Under the pieces are notes generated by a model. The model had not been told where the DNA came from, ran no database searches, and saw only the letters and a program-made list of their open reading frames with translations. Both the position numbers and the translations under genes were made by a program. DNA of 64,000 bases from Larkinella bovis (GTDB lineage Bacteria; Bacteroidota; Bacteroidia; Cytophagales; Spirosomataceae). This document shows, in pieces, positions 1 to 8,871 of this stretch (positions within the stretch are counted from its first letter, which is position 1; every line of letters starts with the position of its first letter). Location of the stretch: positions 923,997 to 987,996 of the forward strand of contig NZ_JBHSMA010000002.1 of NCBI RefSeq assembly GCF_042655385.1. The letters run 5' to 3'.

Positions 1-1
1 G

Positions 2-922
2 ATTCTGAAGGTAGAACCGCTGGTCGATCAGGAGTTCGACTACCTCAAAACCGGCAGTACGCTAATTTCGGCCGTTAATTTGCCCAACCACGATAAGAAA
101 TATTTCGAACGGTTGAACAGCAAGAAAATTACGGCGCTCGGGTATGAATACATCGAAGATAAAGTGGGTGGAATGCCAGTAATCCGGGCGATGAGCGAAA
201 TTGCCGGAAGTACGGTGATGCTGATTGCCGGTGAATACCTGAGCAGTGCCAACAACGGCCGGGGGGTCATTCTGGGCGGAATTACGGGCGTGCCGCCGAC
301 GAAGGTCGTGATTCTGGGGGCGGGTACGGTCGCGGAATATGCTGCCCGAACGGCCCTGGGCTTAGGAGCCGAAATTAAGGTGTTTGACCAGCATATCTAC
401 AAACTCCAGCGGCTGAAATACGCCATTGGGCAACATATTTATACCTCCATTATCGAAACCGATACCTTGTCGGAAGCCATTCAGCGGGCCGATGTGGTGA
501 TTGGAGCTATGCGGGCCGATGACGGACTGAGTCCGGTGGTGGTGACGCAGGATATGGTGTCGCAGATGAAGCTCGATGCGATAATTATCGACGTGTCGAT
601 CGATCAGGGCGGTAATTTTGAAACCTCCCGCATGACGACGCACAAAGACCCCATCTATAAGTTCCAGAACGTAATTCATTATTGCGTACCGAATATTGCT
701 TCACGGGTGGCCCATACGGCCAGTCTGGCGTTGAGCAACATTTTTCTGCCTTTCCTGTTAAAAACCGGGACGATTGGTGGGATCGAAGAAATGATGTTTG
801 CCAACCGCTGGTTTATGAAGGGCGTGTACAGCCATAACGGTCTGCTAACCAATGCTTACATCGCCAAAAAATTCAACATGCGGTTCAAGGATTTAAGCCT
901 GCTGCTGGCCGCACGAATTTAA
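2..922 (+). CDS. ald: Alanine dehydrogenase, 3' portion
   Basis: The reading frame is open from base 2, so the 5' end lies outside the window. A TTG at 80 is internal and not a start. The enzyme interconverts L-alanine and pyruvate plus ammonia using NAD. The visible part begins in the N-terminal catalytic domain, then has the Rossmann nucleotide-binding loop GAGTVAEYAA and, after it, an acidic residue in KVFD that fits NAD rather than NADP binding. The C-terminal stretch with NIASRVAHTASLALSN matches the family's C-terminal helix that returns to the catalytic domain. A palindromic intergenic element and an unknown small gene follow on the same strand. Family assignment is firm from motif order; substrate is inferred from the family. 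Confidence 0.9.
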   Translation: MLKVEPLVDQEFDYLKTGSTLISAVNLPNHDKKYFERLNSKKITALGYEYIEDKVGGMPVIRAMSEIAGSTVMLIAGEYLSSANNGRGVILGGITGVPPTKVVILGAGTVAEYAARTALGLGAEIKVFDQHIYKLQRLKYAIGQHIYTSIIETDTLSEAIQRADVVIGAMRADDGLSPVVVTQDMVSQMKLDAIIIDVSIDQGGNFETSRMTTHKDPIYKFQNVIHYCVPNIASRVAHTASLALSNIFLPFLLKTGTIGGIEEMMFANRWFMKGVYSHNGLLTNAYIAKKFNMRFKDLSLLLAARI

Positions 923-927
923 CAGTC

Positions 928-977
928 GTTTAAAGTTTGACGTTTAGCGTTTAAGGTAACACGTCAAACCTTTAAAC
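928..977. repeat. Intergenic inverted repeat after ald
   Basis: A 16-base arm GTTTAAAGTTTGACGT (928-943) is mirrored by ACGTCAAACCTTTAAAC (961-977) with one extra base. It fills most of the 73-bp gap between ald and the next gene and could form a long hairpin. It has no run of T directly after it, so a terminator role is only possible. Confidence 0.6.
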
Positions 978-995
978 TTTAACGTTAAACGAAAC

Positions 996-1403
996 ATGAT
1001 TCACCATAGCAACGAAAACACGCTTCTTGACGACGCGAACTCGCCGGAGATAAACCGGAAGCTGATGAGCGCCGTTTCAGCGGATTTTATCAAAGTGGCC
1101 GATACCTTGCGGGAAGCGTCGTACCAGATTCGGAAACGTGGTTTTTCCGAAAACCCGGTTTTTATCGTTACCCGCCAGATTGTCGATATCGGGCAGTTGC
1201 TGCTCGGACCGAACGAACTGGCCGGAAACACCTGGACCTACCGGGCGTCGCTGCTCGACGAGTTTGTGCAACGCCGGCTGGTGGGCGAGGAGTCGGTTGA
1301 ATTGTTCAAGGAAAACTACAAAAACCCGGACGAATACTGCTGCCTGTTCGTGATCGACGGCGATTTTGCCGGTTTTATCTTCATTCCGTTTCCGGAGGAT
1401 TAA
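996..1403 (+). CDS. Conserved hypothetical protein, 135 aa
   Basis: This protein of 135 residues has no signal peptide and no membrane segment, so it is probably cytoplasmic. The first half looks helical (SADFIKVADTLREASYQIRKRGF), followed by strand-like segments (PVFIVTRQIVDIGQLLL, CCLFVIDGDFAGFIFIPFPED). The ATG at 996 directly follows the palindromic repeat. It lies 73 bp after ald on the same strand and I believe similar genes sit by ald in other Cytophagales, but I do not recognise a named family. Codon use resembles its neighbours, which supports a real gene. Function is unknown. Confidence 0.7.
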   Translation: MIHHSNENTLLDDANSPEINRKLMSAVSADFIKVADTLREASYQIRKRGFSENPVFIVTRQIVDIGQLLLGPNELAGNTWTYRASLLDEFVQRRLVGEESVELFKENYKNPDEYCCLFVIDGDFAGFIFIPFPED

Positions 1404-1465
1404 GGGCGGGAACACGGTTTTCGGTTTATCCCGGGCCGCCGATACCGTGCGGTTTCCCGCCGGGA

Positions 1466-1493
1466 CTGACGCGTTCGTATTCGCCTGCGTCAG
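1466..1493. repeat. TGACGC-core hairpin (copy 1 of family)
   Basis: CTGACGC (1466-1472) and GCGTCAG (1487-1493) form a 7-bp stem around GTTCGTATTCGCCT. It sits between two convergent genes and shares the CTGACGC(G/A)TTC core with elements near 10460, 25660, 39060 and 39840. A terminator or REP-like role is likely. Confidence 0.6.
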
Positions 1494-1525
1494 CTACTGA
1501 AAACCGGATACCGTAAACCAATTTT

Positions 1526-3037
1526 CTATTTCCCGATCCGGTATTTGCAATACGCCCAGGTTTTGCGGATTCCGGCGTAGACGGCTCTGCTGTTGGGGAA
1601 TAAGTCGCCCTGGTCGGCGGCTGCGGAAAAGGTGACGAGCATACCGCGCTGGTTCAGCGGTAATTCCAGCATCATGAGGGTTGAAAACTGGCGGATGGTG
1701 CCGGGAAAGGGAATATCATACGTCCCGTAGTTTTCGCTGTAGGAGAATTTAAACTGAAAACCGCAATTTTGGGCAAATTTTCCCTGGATTCCCGTATGAT
1801 AGGCCCGGACGCGGTTATTCGTGAAAAAACCGTACTGTGCCAGATTCGGCCGGGTGTCGGTAACAGGCGTGATGAAGGGCGTACCAATGGTGCGGCCAAA
1901 ATACGACCAGCCGTCGCGGTACTGCCCGTGGTTGAAGTAATTGTCGCGTCCCCGGAGTTTATCGGGATCGGCAAAGACGCTACCGCCCTGGCTTTTTGTG
2001 TACAGAAATTCAACCACCGCGCCGGTAATCCGCAGGCCGGAAGGGGCCGGATTCAGGTTCCGAAACCGCAAACCCGTCAATCCATCTTCAATATTGGATA
2101 AATAGTACAGGGAGCCGTCTTCGTAAATAAACTGGTGGTAAAGGAGCAGCGACAGTTGCCTGGAACGGTATTCAAGGCCCAGATCAATGGTGCCCAGGTG
2201 GTTGCCAATGCGGTTTTCGCGGTCAAATTTGCTGTAGCGCGTAGAATCGACATTGACTAACCGCCCCAGGCTATTTCCCATGATCACATAGAGGTAGTCC
2301 TGGAACCGGGCCGGAAACCGGCCGTTTTTTACCATCGATTCCGGTAAGTCCTTGGTAACTCCTCCCCATTGCACCTGGTGATTGAACCCGGCGTAAAGTT
2401 TGACCGGCCAGCGGGGTTTCCCCAAACGCGCATACAACGATTTCTGGTGCAGATAGTACTGCTGGACTTTCTGCTGGTTCCCAAACCAGCCGTGGGCGAA
2501 ATTCCCGCGGAACGAAAGAATTCCCCTCGTAAAACCGATCGGCGTGTAATCGGGTAAACTGATCTGCACTTTCGGCAAGGGGAGGGCATTGCCCGACCAA
2601 CTGTAGGAGCCCGAACTCAGGGTAGAATCGACCAGACCACCTACTTCCCGTCGGCGTCCGGCCAGAATTTCAAAGATGCCCGCCCGTATTTTCACGTATG
2701 CTTCGGGGAGGATTAATTTGTTTTTTGCTTGTGCATCAAAATTATAAACCGCATCAAAACCGTATCCTATGCCAAATTTATCCTGGTGTTTGGGCGAAGT
2801 AAAATCGGAGAGGGGGTAATACCGGTAATCCTGGTGAAGCCCGGCCCGGATGGTCGCAACGGGAATGATGTTGGGAACAATCCCGTATTGGTTGGTCCGA
2901 AACCAGAATGGGGTCTGTTTGGCCGACGAATAAAAACCGCCCAGTTCGGCAAAAAAATGGCTGGGCCGGGTTTCAATGACGGGCTGGCTAAAACTGAGCA
3001 GCGGGCAAAATAGAAATAGGAGTAGTGCTCTGATCAT
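1526..3037 (-). CDS. Capsule assembly Wzi family outer-membrane protein
   Basis: The 503-residue product begins with a cleavable signal peptide (hydrophobic residues 3-17, SFSQP) and then shows alternating hydrophobic/polar segments rich in Tyr, Phe and Gly, typical of a transmembrane beta-barrel. Overall organisation and segments such as KIRAGIFEILAGRRREVGGL fit Bacteroidetes Wzi-family proteins, which are thought to anchor capsule polysaccharide at the surface. No polysaccharide synthesis genes flank it; it lies downstream of the threonine genes on the same strand but 197 bp away, so probably has its own promoter. The assignment comes from general resemblance, and another outer-membrane barrel family remains possible. 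Confidence 0.7.
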   Translation of the reverse strand: MIRALLLFLFCPLLSFSQPVIETRPSHFFAELGGFYSSAKQTPFWFRTNQYGIVPNIIPVATIRAGLHQDYRYYPLSDFTSPKHQDKFGIGYGFDAVYNFDAQAKNKLILPEAYVKIRAGIFEILAGRRREVGGLVDSTLSSGSYSWSGNALPLPKVQISLPDYTPIGFTRGILSFRGNFAHGWFGNQQKVQQYYLHQKSLYARLGKPRWPVKLYAGFNHQVQWGGVTKDLPESMVKNGRFPARFQDYLYVIMGNSLGRLVNVDSTRYSKFDRENRIGNHLGTIDLGLEYRSRQLSLLLYHQFIYEDGSLYYLSNIEDGLTGLRFRNLNPAPSGLRITGAVVEFLYTKSQGGSVFADPDKLRGRDNYFNHGQYRDGWSYFGRTIGTPFITPVTDTRPNLAQYGFFTNNRVRAYHTGIQGKFAQNCGFQFKFSYSENYGTYDIPFPGTIRQFSTLMMLELPLNQRGMLVTFSAAADQGDLFPNSRAVYAGIRKTWAYCKYRIGK

Positions 3038-3234
3038 TGCTCATCGGAATAAGGGATTATGCCGTATGGAGCACGGAAGGGAGCTATACCGGGAATTGTA
3101 TCAATAATGACCTGATAATCAGTGTATTGATGGATACAATAAATCGTGGTCAGCGAATAAACGATCCGCAGCTTTACCCTGGAATGTACAAACGACAATG
3201 ATTTGTGTATGTACAAAAATTGTTCCAGTTTTGG

Positions 3235-4164
3235 TTAGCCAAGTACTTTTGGCCCTTCCTGATTGATGCCTGAAACGTAGAGTTCGCTCCCGATTCCGAC
3301 CGTATGGAAGGCCGCCTGCATGCTGTTGCCGACTCGTTGGGCGGTTTCGTAATCCCGGCTAAGGGCAAACATGGAAGGACCTGACCCCGAAATGCTGCAG
3401 CCCAGGGCACCGGCTTCGAGGGCGGCCTGTTTGACTTCGCTGAACTCGGGAATCAGAATGGCCCGGATCGGTTCGATGATCACATCGACCATCGAGCGGC
3501 CGATCAGATCGTAATCCGGTTTCATTAGTCCCGCAATCAGCCCGGCGACATTGCCCATCTGAATGATGGTATTTTTCATCGAAACCTCGTTTTTCAGGAT
3601 GTGCCGGGCGTCTTTCGTATTGACTTCAATCTCCGGATGGACGATGGTGGCGTAGAGCTGGGCCGGCGTATTGATGGTGATGATATCCAGTGGACTATAG
3701 CTCCGAATAACCACAAAACCGCCCATCAGTGACGGGGCCACATTGTCGGCATGGGCCGAACCGCAGGCCAGTCGTTCGCCCTCCATCGCAAACGGAAGCA
3801 GATCGACCTGTTTGAGCGGGCGGCCCATCAGTTCGTTGATGGCAAAAACACCCGCAACCGCACTGGCGGCACTGGAACCCAGTCCACTGCCGAGTGGCAT
3901 TTTTTTGTGCAGGATTACTTCAAGTCCCTGGTCGGAGTCGATGTGTTGCAGGTACGTCTGAATGGCAATCCCGGCCGTGTTGCGCTCGGTTTGCTTGGGC
4001 AAACGGCCTTCGTCGCCGACGATGGCTTTAATCCGGACACCCGGCTGCCGGCTTTTTCGGACAATGATTTCGTCGCCGGGACTATCGACAGCAAAACCGA
4101 AGATATCAAATCCACAGGCGACATTGGCGACTGTAGCAGGGGCAAAGACTTTTATTGACTCCAC
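3235..4164 (-). CDS. thrB: Homoserine kinase
   Basis: This 309-residue GHMP kinase phosphorylates L-homoserine with ATP, the step before threonine synthase. The glycine/serine-rich ATP loop MPLGSGLGSSAASA is at about residues 89-102, and the C-terminal GHMP motif GCSISGSGPSMFAL is present. The start used is GTG at 4164, reading into ESIKVFAPATVANVACGFD, the conserved N-terminus; no better ATG exists upstream. It follows thrA on the same strand after a 157-bp gap holding a possible separate promoter, so it may be transcribed both with thrA and alone. Threonine synthase (thrC) is not next to it, unlike many threonine operons. Identification is firm. Confidence 0.93.
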   Translation of the reverse strand: MESIKVFAPATVANVACGFDIFGFAVDSPGDEIIVRKSRQPGVRIKAIVGDEGRLPKQTERNTAGIAIQTYLQHIDSDQGLEVILHKKMPLGSGLGSSAASAVAGVFAINELMGRPLKQVDLLPFAMEGERLACGSAHADNVAPSLMGGFVVIRSYSPLDIITINTPAQLYATIVHPEIEVNTKDARHILKNEVSMKNTIIQMGNVAGLIAGLMKPDYDLIGRSMVDVIIEPIRAILIPEFSEVKQAALEAGALGCSISGSGPSMFALSRDYETAQRVGNSMQAAFHTVGIGSELYVSGINQEGPKVLG

Positions 4165-4174
4165 AGTAGTTGAG

Positions 4175-4192
4175 TTATTGCATCGGCAATAA
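4175..4192. other. Small hairpin in the thrA-thrB gap
   Basis: TTATTGC (4175-4181) and GCAATAA (4186-4192) form a short stem with a 4-base loop just upstream of the thrB start. It could affect thrB translation or read-through, but nothing else supports a role. Confidence 0.3.
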
Positions 4193-4291
4193 CGATTTCA
4201 AAGTTGGACTGACTGACGGGCAGCCAGAGGGTTTCATTTTTTGCCGAACCCGTATCCTTCGACACGGGGCAGCACGGTTTTTAGGCTATGC

Positions 4292-4299
4292 CAAAGATA
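4292..4299 (-). promoter_or_regulatory. Candidate -7 element for thrB
   Basis: On the minus strand this reads TATCTTTG, matching the Bacteroidetes primary-sigma -7 consensus TAnnTTTG. It lies 128 bp upstream of the GTG start of thrB, inside the thrA-thrB gap. No clear -33 element is seen. Confidence 0.45.
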
Positions 4300-4321
4300 C
4301 AAAATCAGTCGGCTATTTAGT

Positions 4322-6784
4322 TCACGCTAAATAACTACCGATGCTGACCACATCGGCGAATACACCGGTTGCGGTCACTTCCGCGCCCGCGCCGGGGCCT
4401 TTGATCACCAGCGGCCGTTCCTTGTACCGTTCCGTCGTGAACGAAATGATGTTGTCGGCGCCCGAAAGGGAATAAAACGGGTGGTCGAAACCGACCGACC
4501 GCAATTCGATCGTTACCTTGCCGTTTTCAAACGTGGCTACGTACCGCAGTTTTTCGTTCCGGCTTTCGGCGCCCTGCAACAGGGTTTCGAAGTAGGCATT
4601 GTTGCGCTCCAGTTCGTCGAAAAAAGCCGGAATACTCGGGGCCTGGATGCAGCTTTCGGGCAACAGGTTATTGATCGTCACATCCGATGGTTCCAGTTCA
4701 AAACCGGCTTCACGGGCCAGAATCAGAATCTTGCGGGCCACATCCATGCCGCTGAGGTCTTCGCGCGGGTCGGGCTCGGTGAATCCTTTTTCTTTTGCTT
4801 CCCGGACCACGGAAGCAAAGGAAACACCCGGCTGGAAGGTGTTGAAAATATAGGATAAAGTCCCGGACAGAATGGCTTCGATTTTCAAAAACCGGTCGCC
4901 GGACGTCATCAAGCCCTGCAGGGTGTTGATAATCGGCAAACCGGCTCCGACGTTGGTTTCGTACAGAAACTTAACCCCCCGCCGAACGGTCGCCCGTTGC
5001 AGCCGTTTGTAGTCGGCATACGAACCGGAATTGGCCACTTTATTCGGGGTGACAATCGAAACGTTGGCGTTCAACAGGGGTTCGTAAAACAACGGAATGT
5101 CTTTGTCCGCCGTACAATCGATGAACACGCTGTTGGGCAGGTTGTAATCTTTCAGCTTGTCCACGAAAGCCGGTAAGGAGGTGGTGACGCCCTCCGTATC
5201 CAGCCGTTCTTTCCAGGTGCCGAGGTCGATGCCTTTCGGATCAAGCAGCATTTTTTTGGTATTCGAAACGCCCACCAGACAAATCCGCAGGGATTTTTCG
5301 GTGCGGAGGTATTCGTACTGGGCCTGAATCTGTTGCAGCAACGTCCGCCCGATCAGCCCCGCGCCTACCAGATACAGGTTCAGAATCCGGGCCTCCGACT
5401 GGAAAAAGACGTTGTGCATGGCGTTTAGGGCCTTCGAGAGGTTGTTCTTGTTGATCACCACCGAAATGTTAATTTCGGACGATCCCTGCGCGATGGCGAT
5501 GATGTTGACCCCGTTTTTGCCGAGCACCGAAAATAGTTTCCCGGCAATCCCCGAGCTTTTTTTCATGCCTTCACCGACGGTGGCAATGATCGACAGATCG
5601 CGCTCGATGCTGATGTTGTCGATGTGGCCGTGTGTGATTTCGGTCGCAAATTCGGCTTCCAGAATTTCCCGAACCCGGTCGGCGTTGCGGGGTTCGATGG
5701 CAAAACAGATCGAGTGTTCCGACGATGCCTGCGAAATCAGAATGACGCTGATTTTATAAGCCGCCAGTGTGCTGAACAGCTTGGCCGACACCCCGGCTAC
5801 CCCGATCATCCCGCTGCCCTGGATATTGACCAGCACAATGTCGTCGATCGACGAAATCCCGGTAATCGTGAAATCGCGCCGATCGGCGGTACGGCTGATC
5901 ACCGTGCCTTCATGATCGGCGTTGAAGGTGTTCAGAATCCGGATCGGAATGTTTTTGGCAAAAGCCGGTTGCAGCGTCGGCGGATAGATAACCTTGGCCC
6001 CGAAGTGGCTCAGTTCCATCGCTTCGGCGTAGGTAATCGTCGGAATATTGAACGCGTTCGGTACTTTGCGCGGATCGGCCGTCATCATGCCGTCTACGTC
6101 GGTCCAGATGTCGATATAATCGGCGTTCAGGGCCGCTCCCAGAATGGACGCCGTGTAATCGGAACCGCCCCGACCGAGTGTGGTGGTTTCGTTATTGGCC
6201 GTTGAACCGATGAAACCCGTAACAATGGCCAGGTCCGTGCCAATGGTTGAGAAATAATCGTGGATCAACTGCTGCGTAGCCACTTCGTCCACTTCGGCCA
6301 TACTGAACTGGGCGTCGGTTTTAATCAGTTGCCGGGCGTCGCAAAACCGGGCCGGAACCCCCTTGCTTTTCAGGCATTCGCTGATGACCAGGCAGGACAG
6401 GCGTTCACCAAAACTCATGACCAGGTCCATCGTCCGGTCCGACAATTCGCGGATCAGCGAAACCCCCCGCAGCAAATCTTCCAGTTCGTTGACGATGCCG
6501 CGAACGGTGGCAAACACCTTGCTCTGTTCCTTGATCGGAATCAGCCCCTTGATGACGTTGAAATGCCGGTCTTCAATGCCCCGAATCAGTTCGAGGTAAT
6601 CCGGATTGTTGGTAGCGGCCATGCGACCAATTTCAATCAACTGATTCGTGACACCACTCATGGCCGACAAGACAACGGCCCCGATCGTGTCACCGTTCTG
6701 GCGGTGGTTAAGAATGATGGCAATAACTTTCTTGATATTCTCAACTGACTTTACGGATGTTCCGCCAAATTTCAATACGTTCAT
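4322..6784 (-). CDS. thrA: Bifunctional aspartate kinase / homoserine dehydrogenase
   Basis: This 820-residue fusion catalyses the first and third steps of the aspartate pathway to threonine, methionine and isoleucine. The kinase domain covers about residues 1-290, with the N-terminal VLKFGGTSV motif and, further on, TTLGRGGSDYTA. A pair of ACT regulatory domains follows (about 300-455), where threonine feedback would act. The homoserine dehydrogenase domain occupies about 460-820, with NAD(P)-binding LVGAGLIGRTLL and the catalytic-domain segment KGPGAGAEVTATGVFADV. Length and domain order match the family. The gene starts at an ATG after an 85-base leader downstream of a TATATTTG element. 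thrB follows on the same strand. Confidence 0.95.
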   Translation of the reverse strand: MNVLKFGGTSVKSVENIKKVIAIILNHRQNGDTIGAVVLSAMSGVTNQLIEIGRMAATNNPDYLELIRGIEDRHFNVIKGLIPIKEQSKVFATVRGIVNELEDLLRGVSLIRELSDRTMDLVMSFGERLSCLVISECLKSKGVPARFCDARQLIKTDAQFSMAEVDEVATQQLIHDYFSTIGTDLAIVTGFIGSTANNETTTLGRGGSDYTASILGAALNADYIDIWTDVDGMMTADPRKVPNAFNIPTITYAEAMELSHFGAKVIYPPTLQPAFAKNIPIRILNTFNADHEGTVISRTADRRDFTITGISSIDDIVLVNIQGSGMIGVAGVSAKLFSTLAAYKISVILISQASSEHSICFAIEPRNADRVREILEAEFATEITHGHIDNISIERDLSIIATVGEGMKKSSGIAGKLFSVLGKNGVNIIAIAQGSSEINISVVINKNNLSKALNAMHNVFFQSEARILNLYLVGAGLIGRTLLQQIQAQYEYLRTEKSLRICLVGVSNTKKMLLDPKGIDLGTWKERLDTEGVTTSLPAFVDKLKDYNLPNSVFIDCTADKDIPLFYEPLLNANVSIVTPNKVANSGSYADYKRLQRATVRRGVKFLYETNVGAGLPIINTLQGLMTSGDRFLKIEAILSGTLSYIFNTFQPGVSFASVVREAKEKGFTEPDPREDLSGMDVARKILILAREAGFELEPSDVTINNLLPESCIQAPSIPAFFDELERNNAYFETLLQGAESRNEKLRYVATFENGKVTIELRSVGFDHPFYSLSGADNIISFTTERYKERPLVIKGPGAGAEVTATGVFADVVSIGSYLA

Positions 6785-6876
6785 ACAGTGGGATCTTAGT
6801 AGGAATGATGGATTGCCTGAACGGCCTTAGGGCAGCAATCCGGTTTTTCGTCTTGATGATGAAGGGAAAAGGAGCG

Positions 6877-6884
6877 CAAATATA
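6877..6884 (-). promoter_or_regulatory. Candidate -7 element for thrA
   Basis: Reads TATATTTG on the minus strand (consensus TAnnTTTG), giving a leader of roughly 85 bases before the thrA ATG. I looked for a Thr/Ile-rich leader peptide with an attenuator and found no ATG-led candidate. Confidence 0.5.
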
Positions 6885-7067
6885 GGGAAAAACCGGCTTT
6901 GGTTTTGCAAGAAAACCGGAACGAAAACGACCGGCGAACGGAAGCGGGTGTTCGCCGGACGGGCCGGTCATAAAATTGCCGGAAATTTCGTAGATTCACT
7001 AAGCGAACAAATCCACCAAACACGCTGTTCTCTCATTACCGACTGCGGTTCACGATACACCCAATTC

Positions 7068-8171
7068 ATGAAAGGTTTTCAATTTTCCCGCTATACTCCG
7101 CCTGAAAAAAAAGAGGGCAGCAAATTCGATCAGTTGCTCAATATTTTTCAGCAACTGCTCCTGATGACGTCGGGGAATGTGGAGCAGGCCCTGGCGTACC
7201 TGAACGATCTCGATCGTCGGTACGGGCTGACCGACGACCAATACGGCATCGGCAATTTTGTCGAGGAAATGAAAGAAAAAGGCTACCTGACCGAGCAGAA
7301 CGAAGACGGAACGCTCGTGATGACGGCCAAGAGTGAACAGACCATCCGGCGGTCGGCGCTGGAAGAGATTTTCGGAAAACTGAAACGATCGAAATCCGGC
7401 GGTAACCACCACACCCCGTACACGGGCGTGGGCGACGAACTGAGCAGCGACCTGCGCGATTTCCAGTTTGGGGATACGCTCGAACAGATTTCTATGACCG
7501 AGTCGATTCGTAATGCGCAGATTAACAGTGGGGTAGAGGAGTTTACGCTGATGGAGCGCGACCTGGAAGTGGTGGAGAAAGAGCAGAAAACCCAGACCTC
7601 GACGGTGCTGATGATCGACGTCAGCCACTCCATGATTCTCTACGGTGAAGACCGTATTACGCCCGCCAAGAAAGTCGGGATGGCACTGGTGGAACTGATC
7701 AAACAGAAATACCCGAAAGATACGCTGGACATTATCGTCTTCGGAAACGATGCCTGGCAGATTCAGGTGAAGGATTTACCGTACCTGGAAGTAGGCCCGT
7801 ACCACACCAATACCGTAGCCGGGCTGGAACTGGCGATGGATTTGCTGCGTCGTCGGAAGAACAAGAACAAGCAGATCTTCATGATCACCGACGGAAAACC
7901 GACCTGTCTGAAAGAAGGCATCAAATACTACAAAAACAGCTTCGGGCTGGACCGGAAGATCGTCTCCAAAACGCTGACGCTGGCGGCCCAGTGCCGGCGT
8001 CTCGACATCCCGATCACCACGTTCATGATTGCCTCCGATCCGTACCTGAAGCAGTTTGTGCACGAATTCACGAAAGTGAACAATGGCCGGGCCTATTACA
8101 GCAGTTTGCAGGGACTGGGGAATATGATGTTTGAAGATTTCCAGCGAAACCGCCGGAAGAATATGAAATAA
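7068..8171 (+). CDS. VWA domain protein, partner of a MoxR-type ATPase
   Basis: I place the start at ATG 7068 (MKGFQFSRYTPPEKKEG), giving 367 residues; the frame is open about 40 codons further upstream but that part looks noncoding. The C-terminal half is a von Willebrand factor A domain with the metal-binding MIDAS motif MIDVSHSM near residue 183 and later MITDGKP. Paired VWA and MoxR/magnesium-chelatase-like AAA+ proteins are thought to act as chaperones that load metals or remodel partner complexes. The expected ATPase is at 8868, but a toxin-antitoxin pair lies between them. The protein has no signal peptide, so it should be cytoplasmic. Confidence 0.85.
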   Translation: MKGFQFSRYTPPEKKEGSKFDQLLNIFQQLLLMTSGNVEQALAYLNDLDRRYGLTDDQYGIGNFVEEMKEKGYLTEQNEDGTLVMTAKSEQTIRRSALEEIFGKLKRSKSGGNHHTPYTGVGDELSSDLRDFQFGDTLEQISMTESIRNAQINSGVEEFTLMERDLEVVEKEQKTQTSTVLMIDVSHSMILYGEDRITPAKKVGMALVELIKQKYPKDTLDIIVFGNDAWQIQVKDLPYLEVGPYHTNTVAGLELAMDLLRRRKNKNKQIFMITDGKPTCLKEGIKYYKNSFGLDRKIVSKTLTLAAQCRRLDIPITTFMIASDPYLKQFVHEFTKVNNGRAYYSSLQGLGNMMFEDFQRNRRKNMK

Positions 8172-8179
8172 CGACAGCT

Positions 8180-8380
8180 ATGATGACTATTCAAATCCCT
8201 TTGGAAGAAGCAGAAATAACTCGGTTAGAGCAAAAAGCACAGTCGCTCGGTTATGAGTCGGTAGATGAGTTAATTCAACAAACGGTGTATCGTTTACTGG
8301 AAACAGAAGAGGAGCATAAGGCGCGTTTAATGCAGTATATTGTAGCTAAAAATGCTGAATTGTATCGACGTTTGGCCTAG
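8180..8380 (+). CDS. Putative antitoxin of a Doc-type module
   Basis: A 66-residue protein with a short strand (MTIQIPLEEAEITRLEQKA) followed by helices (YESVDELIQQTVYRLLETEEEHK), consistent with a ribbon-helix-helix-like DNA-binding fold. It ends 5 bp before a Doc-family gene, the normal arrangement for an antitoxin that neutralises the toxin and autoregulates the pair. Two ATGs (8180 and 8183) are possible starts. It starts 8 bp after the VWA gene and is visibly more AT-rich than the flanking genes, which suggests insertion. The antitoxin role is inferred from position, size and fold. Confidence 0.75.
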   Translation: MMTIQIPLEEAEITRLEQKAQSLGYESVDELIQQTVYRLLETEEEHKARLMQYIVAKNAELYRRLA

Positions 8381-8385
8381 CGTAT

Positions 8386-8775
8386 ATGACTTATCCGAAT
8401 GTTGAGGATATTGTTTTGCTTCATGGGATTATCATCCAACAATCTGGTGGGCTCGCTGGCATTCGCGATCAGGGTGGGCTGGAAGCTGCGGTTACTCAAC
8501 CTAAGATGACCTTTGCAGGCGAAGATCTCTATCCGACAATTATTGAAAAGGCATCGGCCCTCTGTTTTTCACTGGTAATGAATCATCCGTTTATAGATGG
8601 TAACAAGCGAATTGGACACGCTGCGATGGAATTCTTTTTAATGCGCAATGGATATGAAGTGAGGGCTGATATAGATGAACAGGAGCAGATAATTTTGGAT
8701 TTAGCCGCTGGTCTATTGGATCGCGAGACGTTCACTCAATGGTTAAAGAAACGGATTGTTGTACTTACTTATTAA
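8386..8775 (+). CDS. doc: Death-on-curing (Doc/Fic) family toxin
   Basis: The 129-residue protein carries HPFIDGNKR at residues 67-75, the Fic-fold active-site loop in its Doc form, where the usual GNGR is GNKR. Doc enzymes phosphorylate elongation factor EF-Tu and stop translation; that target is family knowledge and not shown here. The N-terminal IRDQGGLEAAVTQPK segment is also typical of Doc proteins. The antitoxin gene lies directly upstream, 5 bp away. Base composition is more AT-rich than the neighbours. The pair separates a VWA gene from its ATPase partner. Confidence 0.88.
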   Translation: MTYPNVEDIVLLHGIIIQQSGGLAGIRDQGGLEAAVTQPKMTFAGEDLYPTIIEKASALCFSLVMNHPFIDGNKRIGHAAMEFFLMRNGYEVRADIDEQEQIILDLAAGLLDRETFTQWLKKRIVVLTY

Positions 8776-8787
8776 CACAACCAGGAG

Positions 8788-8871
8788 ATGGTGAAAGAAA
8801 AACTAATTCCGGGTGATCCCCGTTATCCCAGCATAAGCCACCATTTCCGACGCTACCCAACGATTTCATGA
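8788..8871 (+). CDS. Possible 27-codon ORF coupled to the ATPase gene
   Basis: An ATG at 8788, preceded by CCAGGAG, opens a 27-codon frame (MVKEKLIPGDPRYPS...) ending in a TGA that overlaps the ATG of the following ATPase gene as ATGA. This arrangement fits translational coupling. It may be a leader peptide or the remnant of a gene tail left when the toxin-antitoxin pair entered. I know no family for it, and it may not be translated. Confidence 0.35.
   Translation: MVKEKLIPGDPRYPSISHHFRRYPTIS

Noticed and set aside
6785..6971. Threonine attenuator leader peptide before thrA
   Set aside because: There are Ile and Thr codons, but no ATG-led short frame with a following terminator hairpin could be built.
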